Below, piece by piece: positions 9,764 to 18,178 of a stretch of 64,000 bases of DNA (its first letter is position 1; every line of letters begins with the position of its first letter). This stretch comes from Jiangella mangrovi (GTDB lineage Bacteria > Actinomycetota > Actinomycetes > Jiangellales > Jiangellaceae): NCBI RefSeq assembly GCF_014204975.1, contig NZ_JACHMM010000001.1:5456037-5520036 (forward strand), written 5' to 3'. Position numbers and translations under genes: made by a program. The notes under the pieces are model-generated. The model was not told where the DNA came from, made no database searches, and was given only the letters and a program-made list of their open reading frames with translations.

Positions 9764-11164
9764 CTACTGGACGGCGGCCGCGAGCTGCCGGTTGGCCTCG
9801 TCCTCCGCCGCCGCCAGCAGCGCGTCGACGTCGGCATCGGGGTCGGTCAGCACCGCCTGCACCACGGGGTCGAGCACCTGGTAGAGGGCCTGGGCGTTCA
9901 GCGGCGGCTCCGGCTGGAGCTCCAGCTCCGGGGTCCCGGCCAGGTAGGGCTGGAAGTTCTCCAGCTCGACGTTGACGTGCGGGGCGATCGCCTCGTTGAT
10001 CAGCTGCTGCTGGGCGTCGTCGAACATCGGCAGCGTGGGGACGCCGACGGCGGCGGACGGGTCCTGCGCCAGCGCCTCGGCCTCGGCGGCCGCGACCTCG
10101 GGGTCGTACTGCGGCTCGGCGTAGTAGAAGACCATCCACTCCACCGCCGCCGCGGCCCGGTCCTCCGGCACCGACGCCGGCACCATGAAGATCTCGCCGC
10201 CGCTCATCGTGGCGCCGCCGCCGGCCTGCGGCATCGAGGTGACGCCGTAGTTCGCGGTGTCCTCCATGCCGAAGTTCTGCTTGGCCAGCCGGTACGTGCC
10301 GGGCGTGCCCATGAACATGCCGATCTGCCCTGCGGCGAACTGGCGGATGACGTCGTCCTGGTTGAGCAGCTGCGTCTCGCCCATCGACTGGTCGGTCCAG
10401 CGCATCTCGCGCAGCAGACCGAGCGAGTCGCGGACGGCGTCGTTCTGGAAGTCCGCGACGTAGGTGTCGCCGTCGGCCTTCTCCAGCTCGCCGCCGTGCG
10501 CGTACGCCAGCATCGTCAGCTGCCAGCCGCCCTGGCCGTCCTTCGACTCGTGGACGAAGCCGGCCACGCCGGTGGCGTCGCTGATCGCCTGCGCCGCGGC
10601 CCGGACGTCGTCCCAGGTCGCCGGCGGGGCGTCGGGGTCGAGGCCGGCCTGCTCGAACAGCGCCCGGTTGTAGACCAGGCCCAGCGCGAACGGCGAGCGC
10701 GGGATGCCGTAGACCTCGCCGTCGGCGTCGGAGATCGGCTCCAGCACCTGCGGGTTGAGTTCGCCGGCGTGCTCCCACTCGTCCAGGAACCCCGTGATCG
10801 GCTGCACCTGGCCGCGCTGGATCAGCCCCTGTGGCTCGGTGAGCGGGACGCGGATGACGTCCTCGACGCCACCGCCGGCCAGCAGGGCCGAGAACGTCTG
10901 CGGGTCGTACTCGTTGGTCGACGCCTCGACCCGGATGTCCGGGTGGAGCTCCTCGAACTCGTCGATCTTGGCGTTGAACTGGTCCTGGCCGGCCTGGTCG
11001 GTGCCCGGCGGCAGGCCCTGGACGCGGATGGTGACGGTGTCGCCGTCGCCGCCGCCCTCGCTGGCGCTGTCGTCGGCGCAGGCCGCGAGCAGTCCGGCGG
11101 CGAGCACGCCGCCCGCCAGCACGGCGGCGAGGCGGAACGGGCGTGGTGTAGCCATGGTGGTCAT
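9764..11164 (-). CDS. ABC sugar-binding lipoprotein
   Basis: 466 aa. The signal peptide ends in a lipobox LLAAC with the lipidated Cys at residue 29, followed by an acidic, Gly-rich linker. The body has the extracellular solute-binding protein family 1 look: EFEELHPDIRVE near residue 70 and YNRALFEQAGLDPDAPPATWDD in the middle. It would capture a mono- or oligosaccharide for the two permeases. ATG at 11164 is preferred over the TTG 12 bases upstream because a GGGAG sits 5 bases before it. The 91-bp gap to lacI shows no clear second operator, so it is probably read through from the lacI promoter. Confidence 0.92.
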   Translation of the reverse strand: MTTMATPRPFRLAAVLAGGVLAAGLLAACADDSASEGGGDGDTVTIRVQGLPPGTDQAGQDQFNAKIDEFEELHPDIRVEASTNEYDPQTFSALLAGGGVEDVIRVPLTEPQGLIQRGQVQPITGFLDEWEHAGELNPQVLEPISDADGEVYGIPRSPFALGLVYNRALFEQAGLDPDAPPATWDDVRAAAQAISDATGVAGFVHESKDGQGGWQLTMLAYAHGGELEKADGDTYVADFQNDAVRDSLGLLREMRWTDQSMGETQLLNQDDVIRQFAAGQIGMFMGTPGTYRLAKQNFGMEDTANYGVTSMPQAGGGATMSGGEIFMVPASVPEDRAAAAVEWMVFYYAEPQYDPEVAAAEAEALAQDPSAAVGVPTLPMFDDAQQQLINEAIAPHVNVELENFQPYLAGTPELELQPEPPLNAQALYQVLDPVVQAVLTDPDADVDALLAAAEDEANRQLAAAVQ

Positions 11165-11255
11165 GTGCGCTCCCAAGGACTTCCTCGTACCTGGAGATGG
11201 GGACTGACGTTCGGCGCCTCGCGCTGCGGCGCGTGCGCTGGGTGCGGCGTTGCGC

Positions 11256-12263
11256 TTACGCGTCGTCGCGCCGGGCGAAGGTGGCCCGGCTGGCCGGGCC
11301 GGTCGTGCCGCGCGGGATCAGCCGCGACCCGACCTCGGTCACGGGCTGTGCGGGCTGACGCCCGTGGGCCAGCCCGATGAGCAGGTCGATGGCCTTGGTG
11401 GCCACCTCGTCGGGGGCGATCCTGATGGTGGTGAGCGACGGGGTCGAGACCGACGCCAGCAGGGTGTCGTCGATGCCGACCACGCTGACGTCGGCCGGCA
11501 CGGAGGCGCCCAGCGCCGCCAGCTGGTGCAGGACGCCCATGGCCACGAGGTCGTTGTGGGCGAGGACCGCGGTCGCTCCGTGCGCGAGCACCAGCGGCGC
11601 GGCGTGCACGCCGGTCTCGAACCGGGGCTCGTACGGGCCGATCTCGATCAGGCCGAGGCCGTGGGCGTCGAAGGCCTCGCGTATCGACTTGGACCGCGAC
11701 TGGTCCGGCCGGTTGCCGTTGCCGTCGACGAAGACGCACTGCTGGTGGCCGTACGCCTTGAGGTGCTCCGCGGCCTGGGCGATGCCGTCGGTGAGCGAGA
11801 CGTGCACCTCGACGACGCCGGGGACGTGCCGGTTGACCAGCACGACCGGCATGCGGGCGGCGAGCTCGGCCAGCCGTTCCTCAGGCAGCATCGAGGCCCA
11901 CAGGACCAGGCCGTCGACCTTCTTCGAGACCGCCGCGATGGTCTCGAGCTCGTCCGCCTCGCGCTCGTCGCTGTCGGCGACCAGCAGGGTGTAGCCCTGC
12001 CGCTTCGCGCGCTCCTGCATTGCCTTGAAGATCGGCGGGAAGAACGGGTTGGTGATGTCGGGGATGAGCAGCCCGAGCGACTCGGTGCGGCCCTCGCGCA
12101 GCGACCGCGCCGCCGGGTTGGGCGCGTAGCCGAGGCGGTCCGCGGCGTCCTTGACCCGCTGCCGGGTGACGGCGTTGACGAGGTCGGGGGTGTTGAGCGC
12201 CCGCGACACCGTCGAGACGGACACCCCGGCGGCCTTGGCGACCTCGCCGATCGTGACGGCCAT
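11256..12263 (-). CDS. LacI-family transcriptional repressor
   Basis: 335 aa. Residues 1-50 form the LacI helix-turn-helix (TIGEVAKAAGVSVSTVSRALN) with the hinge helix NPAARSLREGRT after it, then a periplasmic-binding-like sensor domain. ATG at 12263 follows a GAGGAGG site. It heads the minus-strand sugar operon and is divergent from the dehydratase gene. A central-CG palindrome inside its own promoter (12316-12323) makes autoregulation and control of both transcription units likely. The ligand is presumably the imported sugar or its acid product. Confidence 0.92.
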   Translation of the reverse strand: MAVTIGEVAKAAGVSVSTVSRALNTPDLVNAVTRQRVKDAADRLGYAPNPAARSLREGRTESLGLLIPDITNPFFPPIFKAMQERAKRQGYTLLVADSDEREADELETIAAVSKKVDGLVLWASMLPEERLAELAARMPVVLVNRHVPGVVEVHVSLTDGIAQAAEHLKAYGHQQCVFVDGNGNRPDQSRSKSIREAFDAHGLGLIEIGPYEPRFETGVHAAPLVLAHGATAVLAHNDLVAMGVLHQLAALGASVPADVSVVGIDDTLLASVSTPSLTTIRIAPDEVATKAIDLLIGLAHGRQPAQPVTEVGSRLIPRGTTGPASRATFARRDDA

Positions 12264-12308
12264 GCGGTTCCTCCTCGACTCTGCGGTGAACGGGTGACGC
12301 GGCCCGCA

Positions 12309-12337
12309 GCATTGCAAACGTTTCTGATTCATGTCAA
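12309..12337 (-). promoter_or_regulatory. lacI promoter with embedded LacI-type operator
   Basis: On the minus strand a perfect -35 TTGACA (12337-12332) is followed by a 17-base spacer and CAATGC (or AATGCT with 18). The palindrome AAACGTTT at 12316-12323, a core typical of LacI-family operators with CG at the centre, sits inside the spacer, so a bound repressor would block polymerase. A weaker match, ATCGTTTTC, lies near 12405-12413 just before the dehydratase gene. The promoter call rests on sequence only. Confidence 0.6.
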
Positions 12338-12432
12338 GAGGTGTCTATGCAGTAAACCCGGTCATAGGCTACCGTCTACTCCGCCGCGATGACTTGTTTG
12401 CGGTATCGTTTTCAGAGAGGACGCGGACGCCG

Positions 12433-13572
12433 ATGAAGATCACCGGGTGCGAAGTGCTCACCCTTCCCGACCACGGCGACAGCATGATGCTGGTGGCGGT
12501 CGACACCGACGAGGGCATCCATGGCCTGGGCGAGGTGGGCATCCGGACCCGGCAGCGTGCGGTCGCCGGCGGCATCGAGCACCTGGCCGAGCTCATCGTC
12601 GGCGAGGACCCCACCCGGATCGAGTATCTCTGGCAGGTCATGTTCCGGCGCGGGTTCTTCCCGTCCGACCGGTTCCTCTCCGCCGCCATCGCCGCCATCG
12701 ACGTGGCGCTGTGGGACATCCGCGGCAAGGCGCTGGGCGTGCCCGTGTACCAGCTCTTCGGCGGCCACGTCCGCGACGCCGTCCCCTGCTACGTCCACGT
12801 CGGCGACCAGTACCGCGGGCGCGAGGCGTTCCTCGACCGGTGCCGGTCGCTGGTCGACGAGGGCTGGCGGCACCTGCGCTTCGCCACCCCGCACGACGAC
12901 GGCGTGCTCGACGCCCGGGCCAGCATGCGCGAGTCGATCGAGCTGGTGCACGCCGCGCGCGACGCCCTCGGCGACGGCGTCGAGCTGATCCTCGACGTGC
13001 ACACCCGCCTCGACCCGCCCGAGGCGGTGACGCTCTGCCGCGAGATCGAGTCGGCCCGCCCCTACTTCGTCGAGGACCCACTCCGGGCGGAGTCGCTGGA
13101 CAGCTACGAGATGCTGCGCCGGCGGACGGGCGTTCCGATCGCGACCGGCGAGGTGTTCGGCTCGAAGTGGGAGTTCCAGCGCCTCATCGAGCGCGACCTC
13201 ATCGACTACGCGCGCGTCGACGTCGCGGTCGCGGCCGGCCTCACCGAGGCGAGGAAGATCGCCGCCACGGCCGAGACGCACTACGTCAAACTGGCCACGC
13301 ACAACCCGCTGGGCCCGGTCACCGCCGCCGCGTCGCTGCAGCTCAACCTGGCCAGTCCCAACGTCGGCGTGCAGGAGCACCAGGTCGACCCCGAACCCGC
13401 GACGGCAGCGCTGTTCACCGCGCGGCCGGCCGTGCGGGCCGGCTGGGTCGAGCGCAACGAGCTGCCCGGCATCGGCGTCGACATCGACCGCGACGCGGCC
13501 CGGAAGTTGCGGGCTACCGCTGCCGAGCGGCCGCACCTGCGCACGCCCGACGGCGCCTACACCAACTGGTGA
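12433..13572 (+). CDS. Enolase-superfamily sugar-acid dehydratase (mandelate racemase/ManD-like subgroup)
   Basis: 379 aa. Metal ligands are visible as D188 (LILDVHT), E214 (YFVEDPL) and E240 (ATGEVF). Histidines stand at 190, two after the first ligand, and at 290 (ATHNPLG), an arrangement shared with acid-sugar dehydratases such as mannonate and galactonate dehydratase. The reaction would be dehydration of an aldonate or uronate-derived acid to a 2-keto-3-deoxy product. ATG at 12433 was preferred to upstream starts because homology to family N-termini (MKITGCEV) begins there and GAGAGGA lies upstream. It is divergent from lacI and probably under the same repressor. The exact sugar acid is not determinable here. 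Confidence 0.85.
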   Translation: MKITGCEVLTLPDHGDSMMLVAVDTDEGIHGLGEVGIRTRQRAVAGGIEHLAELIVGEDPTRIEYLWQVMFRRGFFPSDRFLSAAIAAIDVALWDIRGKALGVPVYQLFGGHVRDAVPCYVHVGDQYRGREAFLDRCRSLVDEGWRHLRFATPHDDGVLDARASMRESIELVHAARDALGDGVELILDVHTRLDPPEAVTLCREIESARPYFVEDPLRAESLDSYEMLRRRTGVPIATGEVFGSKWEFQRLIERDLIDYARVDVAVAAGLTEARKIAATAETHYVKLATHNPLGPVTAAASLQLNLASPNVGVQEHQVDPEPATAALFTARPAVRAGWVERNELPGIGVDIDRDAARKLRATAAERPHLRTPDGAYTNW

Positions 13573-13582
13573 GGGAGTTTCG

Positions 13583-14314
13583 TCAGGCCAGGGCGTCGAG
13601 CACGGAGGCGACGTTGAACCAGACGGCCGCCCCCACGACGATCGCGAACGTGAGCAGCCACACGCCGCCGGGCACGAACGAGCGCCGCCCCATGAGGTGC
13701 GCGTCGGACTGTTCGACGCCGCGCCCGCTCGTGTGCGCGCGCACGACGGCCCACAGCCCGCGGACCGCGCCGACCGTCAGCAGCCAGGCGAACCCGTACA
13801 CCACGACGGTGCACAGCCAGGCCGACCCGTACCAGCCGACCAGGCCGAACGCGATCCCCGTCGTCAACACGACGGCGACGGTCAGCCAACTGCGCGAGAG
13901 CAGGAACACCAGCGCCAGGCAGACCACCAGGATGCCGAGCGCCAGCCGGGCCCAGCCGTGCGTGGCCGCCCACACCAGCGCCCACCCGACGACGGCCGGC
14001 GCCGGGTAGCCCCACCACATGGTCCACAGCGTGCCCGGCGTGCTGTGCGACCAGAAGTTCGTGGCGCCGGACAGGTCGCCGCGCACCGTCACCCCGCGCA
14101 GCCGGAACCCCGCCGTCAGCGCCGCGACGACGTGGCCGAGCTCGTGCACGATGGTGACCGGGTAGCCGGCGAACCGCCAGGCCGGCCCGTACACCGCCAG
14201 CACCACGCCGGCCAGCGCGAACCCCAGCACCACGGAGGACGGCATGGTCGCCAGCGTCTCGTCGACCCGGACGTTCGCGAACCAGTCGCGCACCCCGTCG
14301 CTCGCCTCCGTCAT
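13583..14314 (-). CDS. Membrane-embedded M50B-like zinc metallopeptidase
   Basis: 243 aa with about six hydrophobic segments. The HELGH motif (H57, E58, H61) lies in the second segment, as in M50 site-2-protease-like enzymes, and is followed by AALTAGFRLRG, a common M50B continuation. The family cleaves membrane proteins or has unknown substrates in actinomycetes. A GTG immediately before the ATG could also serve as the start. It converges with the dehydratase gene, leaving only 10 bp between stops and no hairpin. It lies 12 bp from the end of the next upstream gene, so the two may be co-transcribed. Confidence 0.75.
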   Translation of the reverse strand: MTEASDGVRDWFANVRVDETLATMPSSVVLGFALAGVVLAVYGPAWRFAGYPVTIVHELGHVVAALTAGFRLRGVTVRGDLSGATNFWSHSTPGTLWTMWWGYPAPAVVGWALVWAATHGWARLALGILVVCLALVFLLSRSWLTVAVVLTTGIAFGLVGWYGSAWLCTVVVYGFAWLLTVGAVRGLWAVVRAHTSGRGVEQSDAHLMGRRSFVPGGVWLLTFAIVVGAAVWFNVASVLDALA

Positions 14315-14326
14315 CACCGCCCGACC

Positions 14327-15721
14327 CTACCCGTCCCCTCCCACAGGTCGTCGAAGCCGTGGCAGGCAGAGGTCCGGCCGGAAGGCCAGCAGCGCGGGGC
14401 GGAGCTGGTGGGCCGGCAGCCGGAGCGAGCCGCCGTCGCCCCCGCTCGGCACCCCGGTCCAGCGCGTGCGGCCGCGCGGCTCCAGGTCGTGCCGGTAGGC
14501 CAGGCGCAGCCGGATCGCCGGGTAGCGCACCAGCATCCCGGTGCCGAGGGCGTCCGGCCCCGCGTGCCGCGTCGCCGTCACGTCGGCCCCCATCCCGGGG
14601 GCCGGGACCGGAACCGGCGCGTTCTCGTGCAGGTAGACGTCCACGAAGCGGCGCCTCCCGGCCTGGCTCGCGACGATGTCGAGCGCACGCCGCGTGACGG
14701 CCACTTGCACCCACTCCCAGCTGACGGCGGTCCGCTCGAGCGCCCGCGGCCGCCACCGCCGCTTGCGGACGATCTCCAGCCCGTCGGCCGACACCAGGAT
14801 GCCGACCCCGGCGGTCAGCCGCGGCAGCAGCCACAGCGAGACCGGCAGCGTGAGGCAGCAGAACAGGAACGGGACGAGGAGCACCAGCGCGACCAGCGCC
14901 GCCGCCACCGTCGGCAGGCCGAACGGGTCGTTCATCAGGTACCCGCCGCCGGCCAGCACCACGACCTGCGCGGCGATCGCGAGCAGCAGCCGCGGCCAGG
15001 TCTCTCCGTGATCCAGCCAGACCGGCCCGGCCGGACGGGGCACCTCCGGCGGCGCCGCGGTGTCGGGCACGACGGAGCCGCCGCTGCCGCCGTCGTACAA
15101 GAGGACCGCTGCCGGGCCGGCGGCCTGTGGCGGCGTGAACCACTGGTCGACCCCGCTGCCGGCGTAGAAGAGGTCCGGCCGCCACTCGGCCACCGCCTCG
15201 GCGACCTCCCGCGCGACCGGCGCGCCGAGCCGCAGCCGCGGCGCGGGGACCCGGATCCCGTCGATCTCGGTGTCGGCCTCGACGGCGACGTCGGTCGCGG
15301 CGAACGCCGGCAGGCCGGGCACCTCGCGCGCGAGGTACAGCTCGAGCCGCTCGCCGGGGCCGGGCGCGTTGACGACCTGCACGCCGTCCCAGCCGATGCG
15401 GGCCCAGCGGCCCCGGTGCCACCACTTGGCGTGCTCAGTGACGAGCAGCCCGCCGGCGTCGACGACGATCTCGCGACGGGCCGTGCTGCCCGGCAGGCGG
15501 TGCACCGTCCACGCCGTCAGGACCACCAGCAGCAGGCCCGCCGCCGCGGTGGTGAGCGTCAGCGCCCGGGTGCTGGAGTCCCACAGCTCCGCGCGGTCCC
15601 ACCCGGTCAGCCACCCGAGCGGGACGGCCAGCATCAGGAAGACCAGCGCCAGGAGCACCAGCCAGCCGGTCCGCGCGGCGATGCCGGGTCCGGCGACCGG
15701 CACCGTGCGGGCGTCCTGCAT
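14327..15721 (-). CDS. Membrane protein of unknown function
   Basis: 464 aa. Two hydrophobic pairs are visible, at about residues 15-85 and 270-335, each followed by a soluble stretch that reads like a PH-type membrane-protein domain (GLLVTEHAKWWHRGRWARIGWDGVQVV in the first half, GILVSADGLEIVRKRRWRPRALERTAVSWEWVQV in the second). The two halves look like a duplicated TM-pair plus beta-domain unit (inference from the repeated W-x-W-V-Q-V ending). ATG at 15721 is preceded by GAGGAG. I do not recognise the family. It is divergent from the 359-aa gene. Confidence 0.6.
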   Translation of the reverse strand: MQDARTVPVAGPGIAARTGWLVLLALVFLMLAVPLGWLTGWDRAELWDSSTRALTLTTAAAGLLLVVLTAWTVHRLPGSTARREIVVDAGGLLVTEHAKWWHRGRWARIGWDGVQVVNAPGPGERLELYLAREVPGLPAFAATDVAVEADTEIDGIRVPAPRLRLGAPVAREVAEAVAEWRPDLFYAGSGVDQWFTPPQAAGPAAVLLYDGGSGGSVVPDTAAPPEVPRPAGPVWLDHGETWPRLLLAIAAQVVVLAGGGYLMNDPFGLPTVAAALVALVLLVPFLFCCLTLPVSLWLLPRLTAGVGILVSADGLEIVRKRRWRPRALERTAVSWEWVQVAVTRRALDIVASQAGRRRFVDVYLHENAPVPVPAPGMGADVTATRHAGPDALGTGMLVRYPAIRLRLAYRHDLEPRGRTRWTGVPSGGDGGSLRLPAHQLRPALLAFRPDLCLPRLRRPVGGDG

Positions 15722-15800
15722 GCGGTTCTCCTCGGGCTCGGGCGGGTGGTGCCCCAGGATCCTACGGGTCGCCCTGGTCCCGATATCCTTGATCGATACG

Positions 15801-15820
15801 GTCCCGGAGGCACCCGGGAC
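15801..15820. promoter_or_regulatory. Inverted repeat between divergent genes
   Basis: GTCCCGG and CCGGGAC are separated by six bases in the 137-bp gap between two divergently transcribed membrane-protein genes. It could be an operator or a hairpin in the leader of the rightward gene. No convincing -35/-10 pair was found beside it. Confidence 0.35.
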
Positions 15821-15858
15821 TGTTGCACGTCTCCGCTGGGGGCACGGAGGTCCATCAG

Positions 15859-16938
15859 GTGCTGACCGCACGTGAGCACGCGCTGCGCGCAGGCGGGGCG
15901 TTCGCGTGCGCGCTCGTCCTCGGCGGCGCGCTGGCCTGGCAGGTCCACGACGTGTGGGCCGGGTCCGGCACCGTCGACCAGGCGCCGCGGCTGCTGATCG
16001 TGCTCGCCACGTCGGGCGGCGGTGACCGCGACTTCGACCTGACGGTCCAGACCAGCGTCGACGACGACGGCGACCTGTCGTTCGTCTACTACGGCCGCAG
16101 CCCGAGCCTGAAGGAGCAGTGGGACTACGTCCCGGTCGACGTCCAGGTGACGTTCGCGAGCAGCGGGCTCGACGCGCCGATCACCTGTGGCCCGGACGGC
16201 GCCGCGGCGGCCGACACCGGCTTCGACGAGCTGTCGGCCGGCGCGCAGATGGCGGTGAAGGTCGACCTCGCCAGCACCCGGCGGTCGGCGCTGAACTACC
16301 GCTCGGACGACGGCGACACCGTCGCCCCCGCGTCCGGTTCCGCCTCCGCCTCCGCCCCGGAGGCGCCGGACGAGAACCCGGCCGACGACCTCCCCGACCC
16401 GCACTCGGCCGAGTACCAGGTGTTCACCAGCACGCTCGGGCTGCTCACCGAGGACCACTCGACGACCAGCCGCTGGTACGACGAGGCGCAGAGCATCCTC
16501 TGGGCCGAGGAGTGCACCATCCCCGCCGAGTACGTCTGGCGCGAGTCGAAGAACTCGCTCTACGAGCTGGCGGCGCGCAAGACCTTCCTCATGCCGCAGG
16601 TCAACGTCGTCGCGCAGGCCGGCGACGACCTCGTGCACCAGACCGGCCTGACGGCGGGCACCACCGTCACCCGGCAGGCCGGACTCGACGTCCTCACGTC
16701 CTACCCGCCCTTCACCGTCGGCTACGACGGCTGGTCGACGACCCTCACGGGGCAGCGCAGCGGCACCAAGCTGATCTTCACCGAGCAGCCGGTGCTGATC
16801 CTCGAGGACCGCGACGCCGCCCAGCGCAAGGAGCTGGTGCTCCTGCTCTACGGCGTCGCGGCCGGCGCCGCCGGCTCACTCCTGGTCGCGTCGGTCGGCC
16901 ACAGCGTCGCGGCCCTGGTGAAACGCGGCCGCGAGTAG
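15859..16938 (+). CDS. Bitopic membrane protein of unknown function
   Basis: 359 aa. GTG at 15859 is preferred over an upstream TTG because GGAGG lies 8 bases before it. One hydrophobic segment follows the N-terminus (about residues 10-30) and another lies near the C-terminus (about 330-355), leaving a large domain of roughly 300 residues between them, probably extracytoplasmic. That domain has acidic and Ser/Ala-rich low complexity around residue 155-180. No family recognised. Cysteines are rare (one in ITCGPDG, one in EECTIP), which could form a disulfide if external (inference). Confidence 0.6.
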   Translation: MLTAREHALRAGGAFACALVLGGALAWQVHDVWAGSGTVDQAPRLLIVLATSGGGDRDFDLTVQTSVDDDGDLSFVYYGRSPSLKEQWDYVPVDVQVTFASSGLDAPITCGPDGAAAADTGFDELSAGAQMAVKVDLASTRRSALNYRSDDGDTVAPASGSASASAPEAPDENPADDLPDPHSAEYQVFTSTLGLLTEDHSTTSRWYDEAQSILWAEECTIPAEYVWRESKNSLYELAARKTFLMPQVNVVAQAGDDLVHQTGLTAGTTVTRQAGLDVLTSYPPFTVGYDGWSTTLTGQRSGTKLIFTEQPVLILEDRDAAQRKELVLLLYGVAAGAAGSLLVASVGHSVAALVKRGRE

Positions 16939-16948
16939 GACGACGCCG

Positions 16949-18094
16949 TCACCTCGCGGCCCACTCGGCCCGGAGCTCCGGATAGGGATCCTCGAGCGGC
17001 TCGCGCGACGCTCGTGCGGCCGCCCGGACCACGTGCAGCCGTCCTGCCGCGACGTAGTAGCGCCCTCGGGTCGCCCCGCGCGTCTCGAGCAGTCCCACCT
17101 CGACGAGCCGGCTGAGGTCACGGGTCGCGGTGCGCTCTTCCAGGCCGGCCTGCTTGAGATAGGTGGAGCGCCGGAGTCGATAGCCCAGGACCGCCTCGTA
17201 CAGCGGCTCGGTGACCCGCTCGGGCAGCTCGTCCATCTCGACGATCTGGTCGAGCATCTCCCAGATCGCGGCGGCTTCGTGCAGCCGTCGCTCGGCCGTC
17301 TGTGCCTGCATGTGGTGCGCGCGCAGCATGAATCGCACCCACATCGAGGTGTCCCGTTCGGGGTGCCAAGCGCCATGGCCGGTCGAGGCCAGAGCCCGGT
17401 AGTAGTCCTCGGTGTTCTCACCGAGCCACTCCTCGACGCTGGAGAACGGCGGCTCCACGATCTGCTCGCGAGCCAGCACCAAGGTCTGCAGGGCTCGGGC
17501 CATCCGTCCGTTGCCGTCCCGGAAGGGATGGATCATGACCAGGTTCAGGTGGGCCACTGCCGCCCGCACGATCGGGTCCGTTCCGTCGCTCTCACGCAGT
17601 CCGTCGACGAGTTCGTCCACCAGGTCGGGCACGCGCCGCGCGTCCGGGCCCTCGTAGACGATCCGGTCGTCGTGATCGTCGTGGACGTAGATCGGGCCGG
17701 AACGATACTGGCCCGGGCTCTTCGAGAGCGCATGCGACAGCATCATGAAGTGCATGCTCCGGATCGCCGACAGGTCCAGGACGAAGTACGGGTCGGCGGC
17801 CATCTGCAGGACGTAGCCCAGGGCCCGCCGGTAGCCCCGGATCTCTGCGAACGTCTCTTGGCTGGCGCTCAGCGGCTCTTCGTCGTCCAGAGCCGCCGCG
17901 GCGTCGTCGATCTCGACGTTGTAGCCCTCGATGCTGTTCGAACCACGGATGGCGCGGGCGAGCATGGTCCGGCGCAGGCCGCCCTGCCAGCGCCGAGGCG
18001 TCCGCAGCACATCGGCGAGTCGACTACGCGACGCGTGGATCGCCGCCAGGACGGCGAGGTCCTGAGTGCTCAGTTCCGGCGCGCGAAAGATCAT
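16949..18094 (-). CDS. Fic-family protein with N-terminal inhibitory motif and winged-helix tail
   Basis: 381 aa. The core motif HPFRDGNGR begins at H189 and matches the AMPylating consensus HPFx(D/E)GNGRxxR. Residues 52-57 (SNSIEG) match the autoinhibitory (S/T)xxxE(G/N) helix placed N-terminal to the Fic core, with E56 the expected switch residue (class II arrangement). The C-terminal third reads as a winged helix (RLRRSTYLKQAGLEERTATRDLSRLVEVGLL). Fic enzymes transfer AMP from ATP to target proteins, and such chromosomal solo Fic proteins often lack a separate antitoxin because they inhibit themselves. The 84-bp space upstream is almost wholly a nested palindrome, and the winged helix may bind it (inference). 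Confidence 0.9.
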   Translation of the reverse strand: MIFRAPELSTQDLAVLAAIHASRSRLADVLRTPRRWQGGLRRTMLARAIRGSNSIEGYNVEIDDAAAALDDEEPLSASQETFAEIRGYRRALGYVLQMAADPYFVLDLSAIRSMHFMMLSHALSKSPGQYRSGPIYVHDDHDDRIVYEGPDARRVPDLVDELVDGLRESDGTDPIVRAAVAHLNLVMIHPFRDGNGRMARALQTLVLAREQIVEPPFSSVEEWLGENTEDYYRALASTGHGAWHPERDTSMWVRFMLRAHHMQAQTAERRLHEAAAIWEMLDQIVEMDELPERVTEPLYEAVLGYRLRRSTYLKQAGLEERTATRDLSRLVEVGLLETRGATRGRYYVAAGRLHVVRAAARASREPLEDPYPELRAEWAAR

Positions 18095-18105
18095 GACGAT
18101 GTCCC

Positions 18106-18169
18106 GATGTCCTTATCATTGAGACACCACCGTAGCACGGTGTCTCAATGATAGAGACATCAGGACATC
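18106..18169. promoter_or_regulatory. Nested palindrome in fic upstream region
   Basis: Perfect 14-base arms at 18115-18128 and 18139-18152 (ATCATTGAGACACC and its complement) flank a 10-base centre. Outer arms GATGTCC (18106-18112) and GGACATC (18163-18169) add a second layer. A separate TGTCTC-N7-GAGACA repeat lies at 18141-18159. The palindrome fills the gap between gatB and fic. It could be an operator, or a terminator for gatB, but no T-run follows on the minus strand, which favours the operator reading. Confidence 0.6.
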
Positions 18170-18178
18170 GCCCCCGAG

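Noticed and set aside
16949-18094. Fic/antitoxin pair
   Set aside because: No separate small antitoxin gene lies next to it; the inhibitory motif is within the Fic protein itself.
18106-18169. gatB transcription terminator
   Set aside because: The arms are AT-containing, and no T-run follows on the minus strand; layered symmetry fits an operator better. Not excluded.
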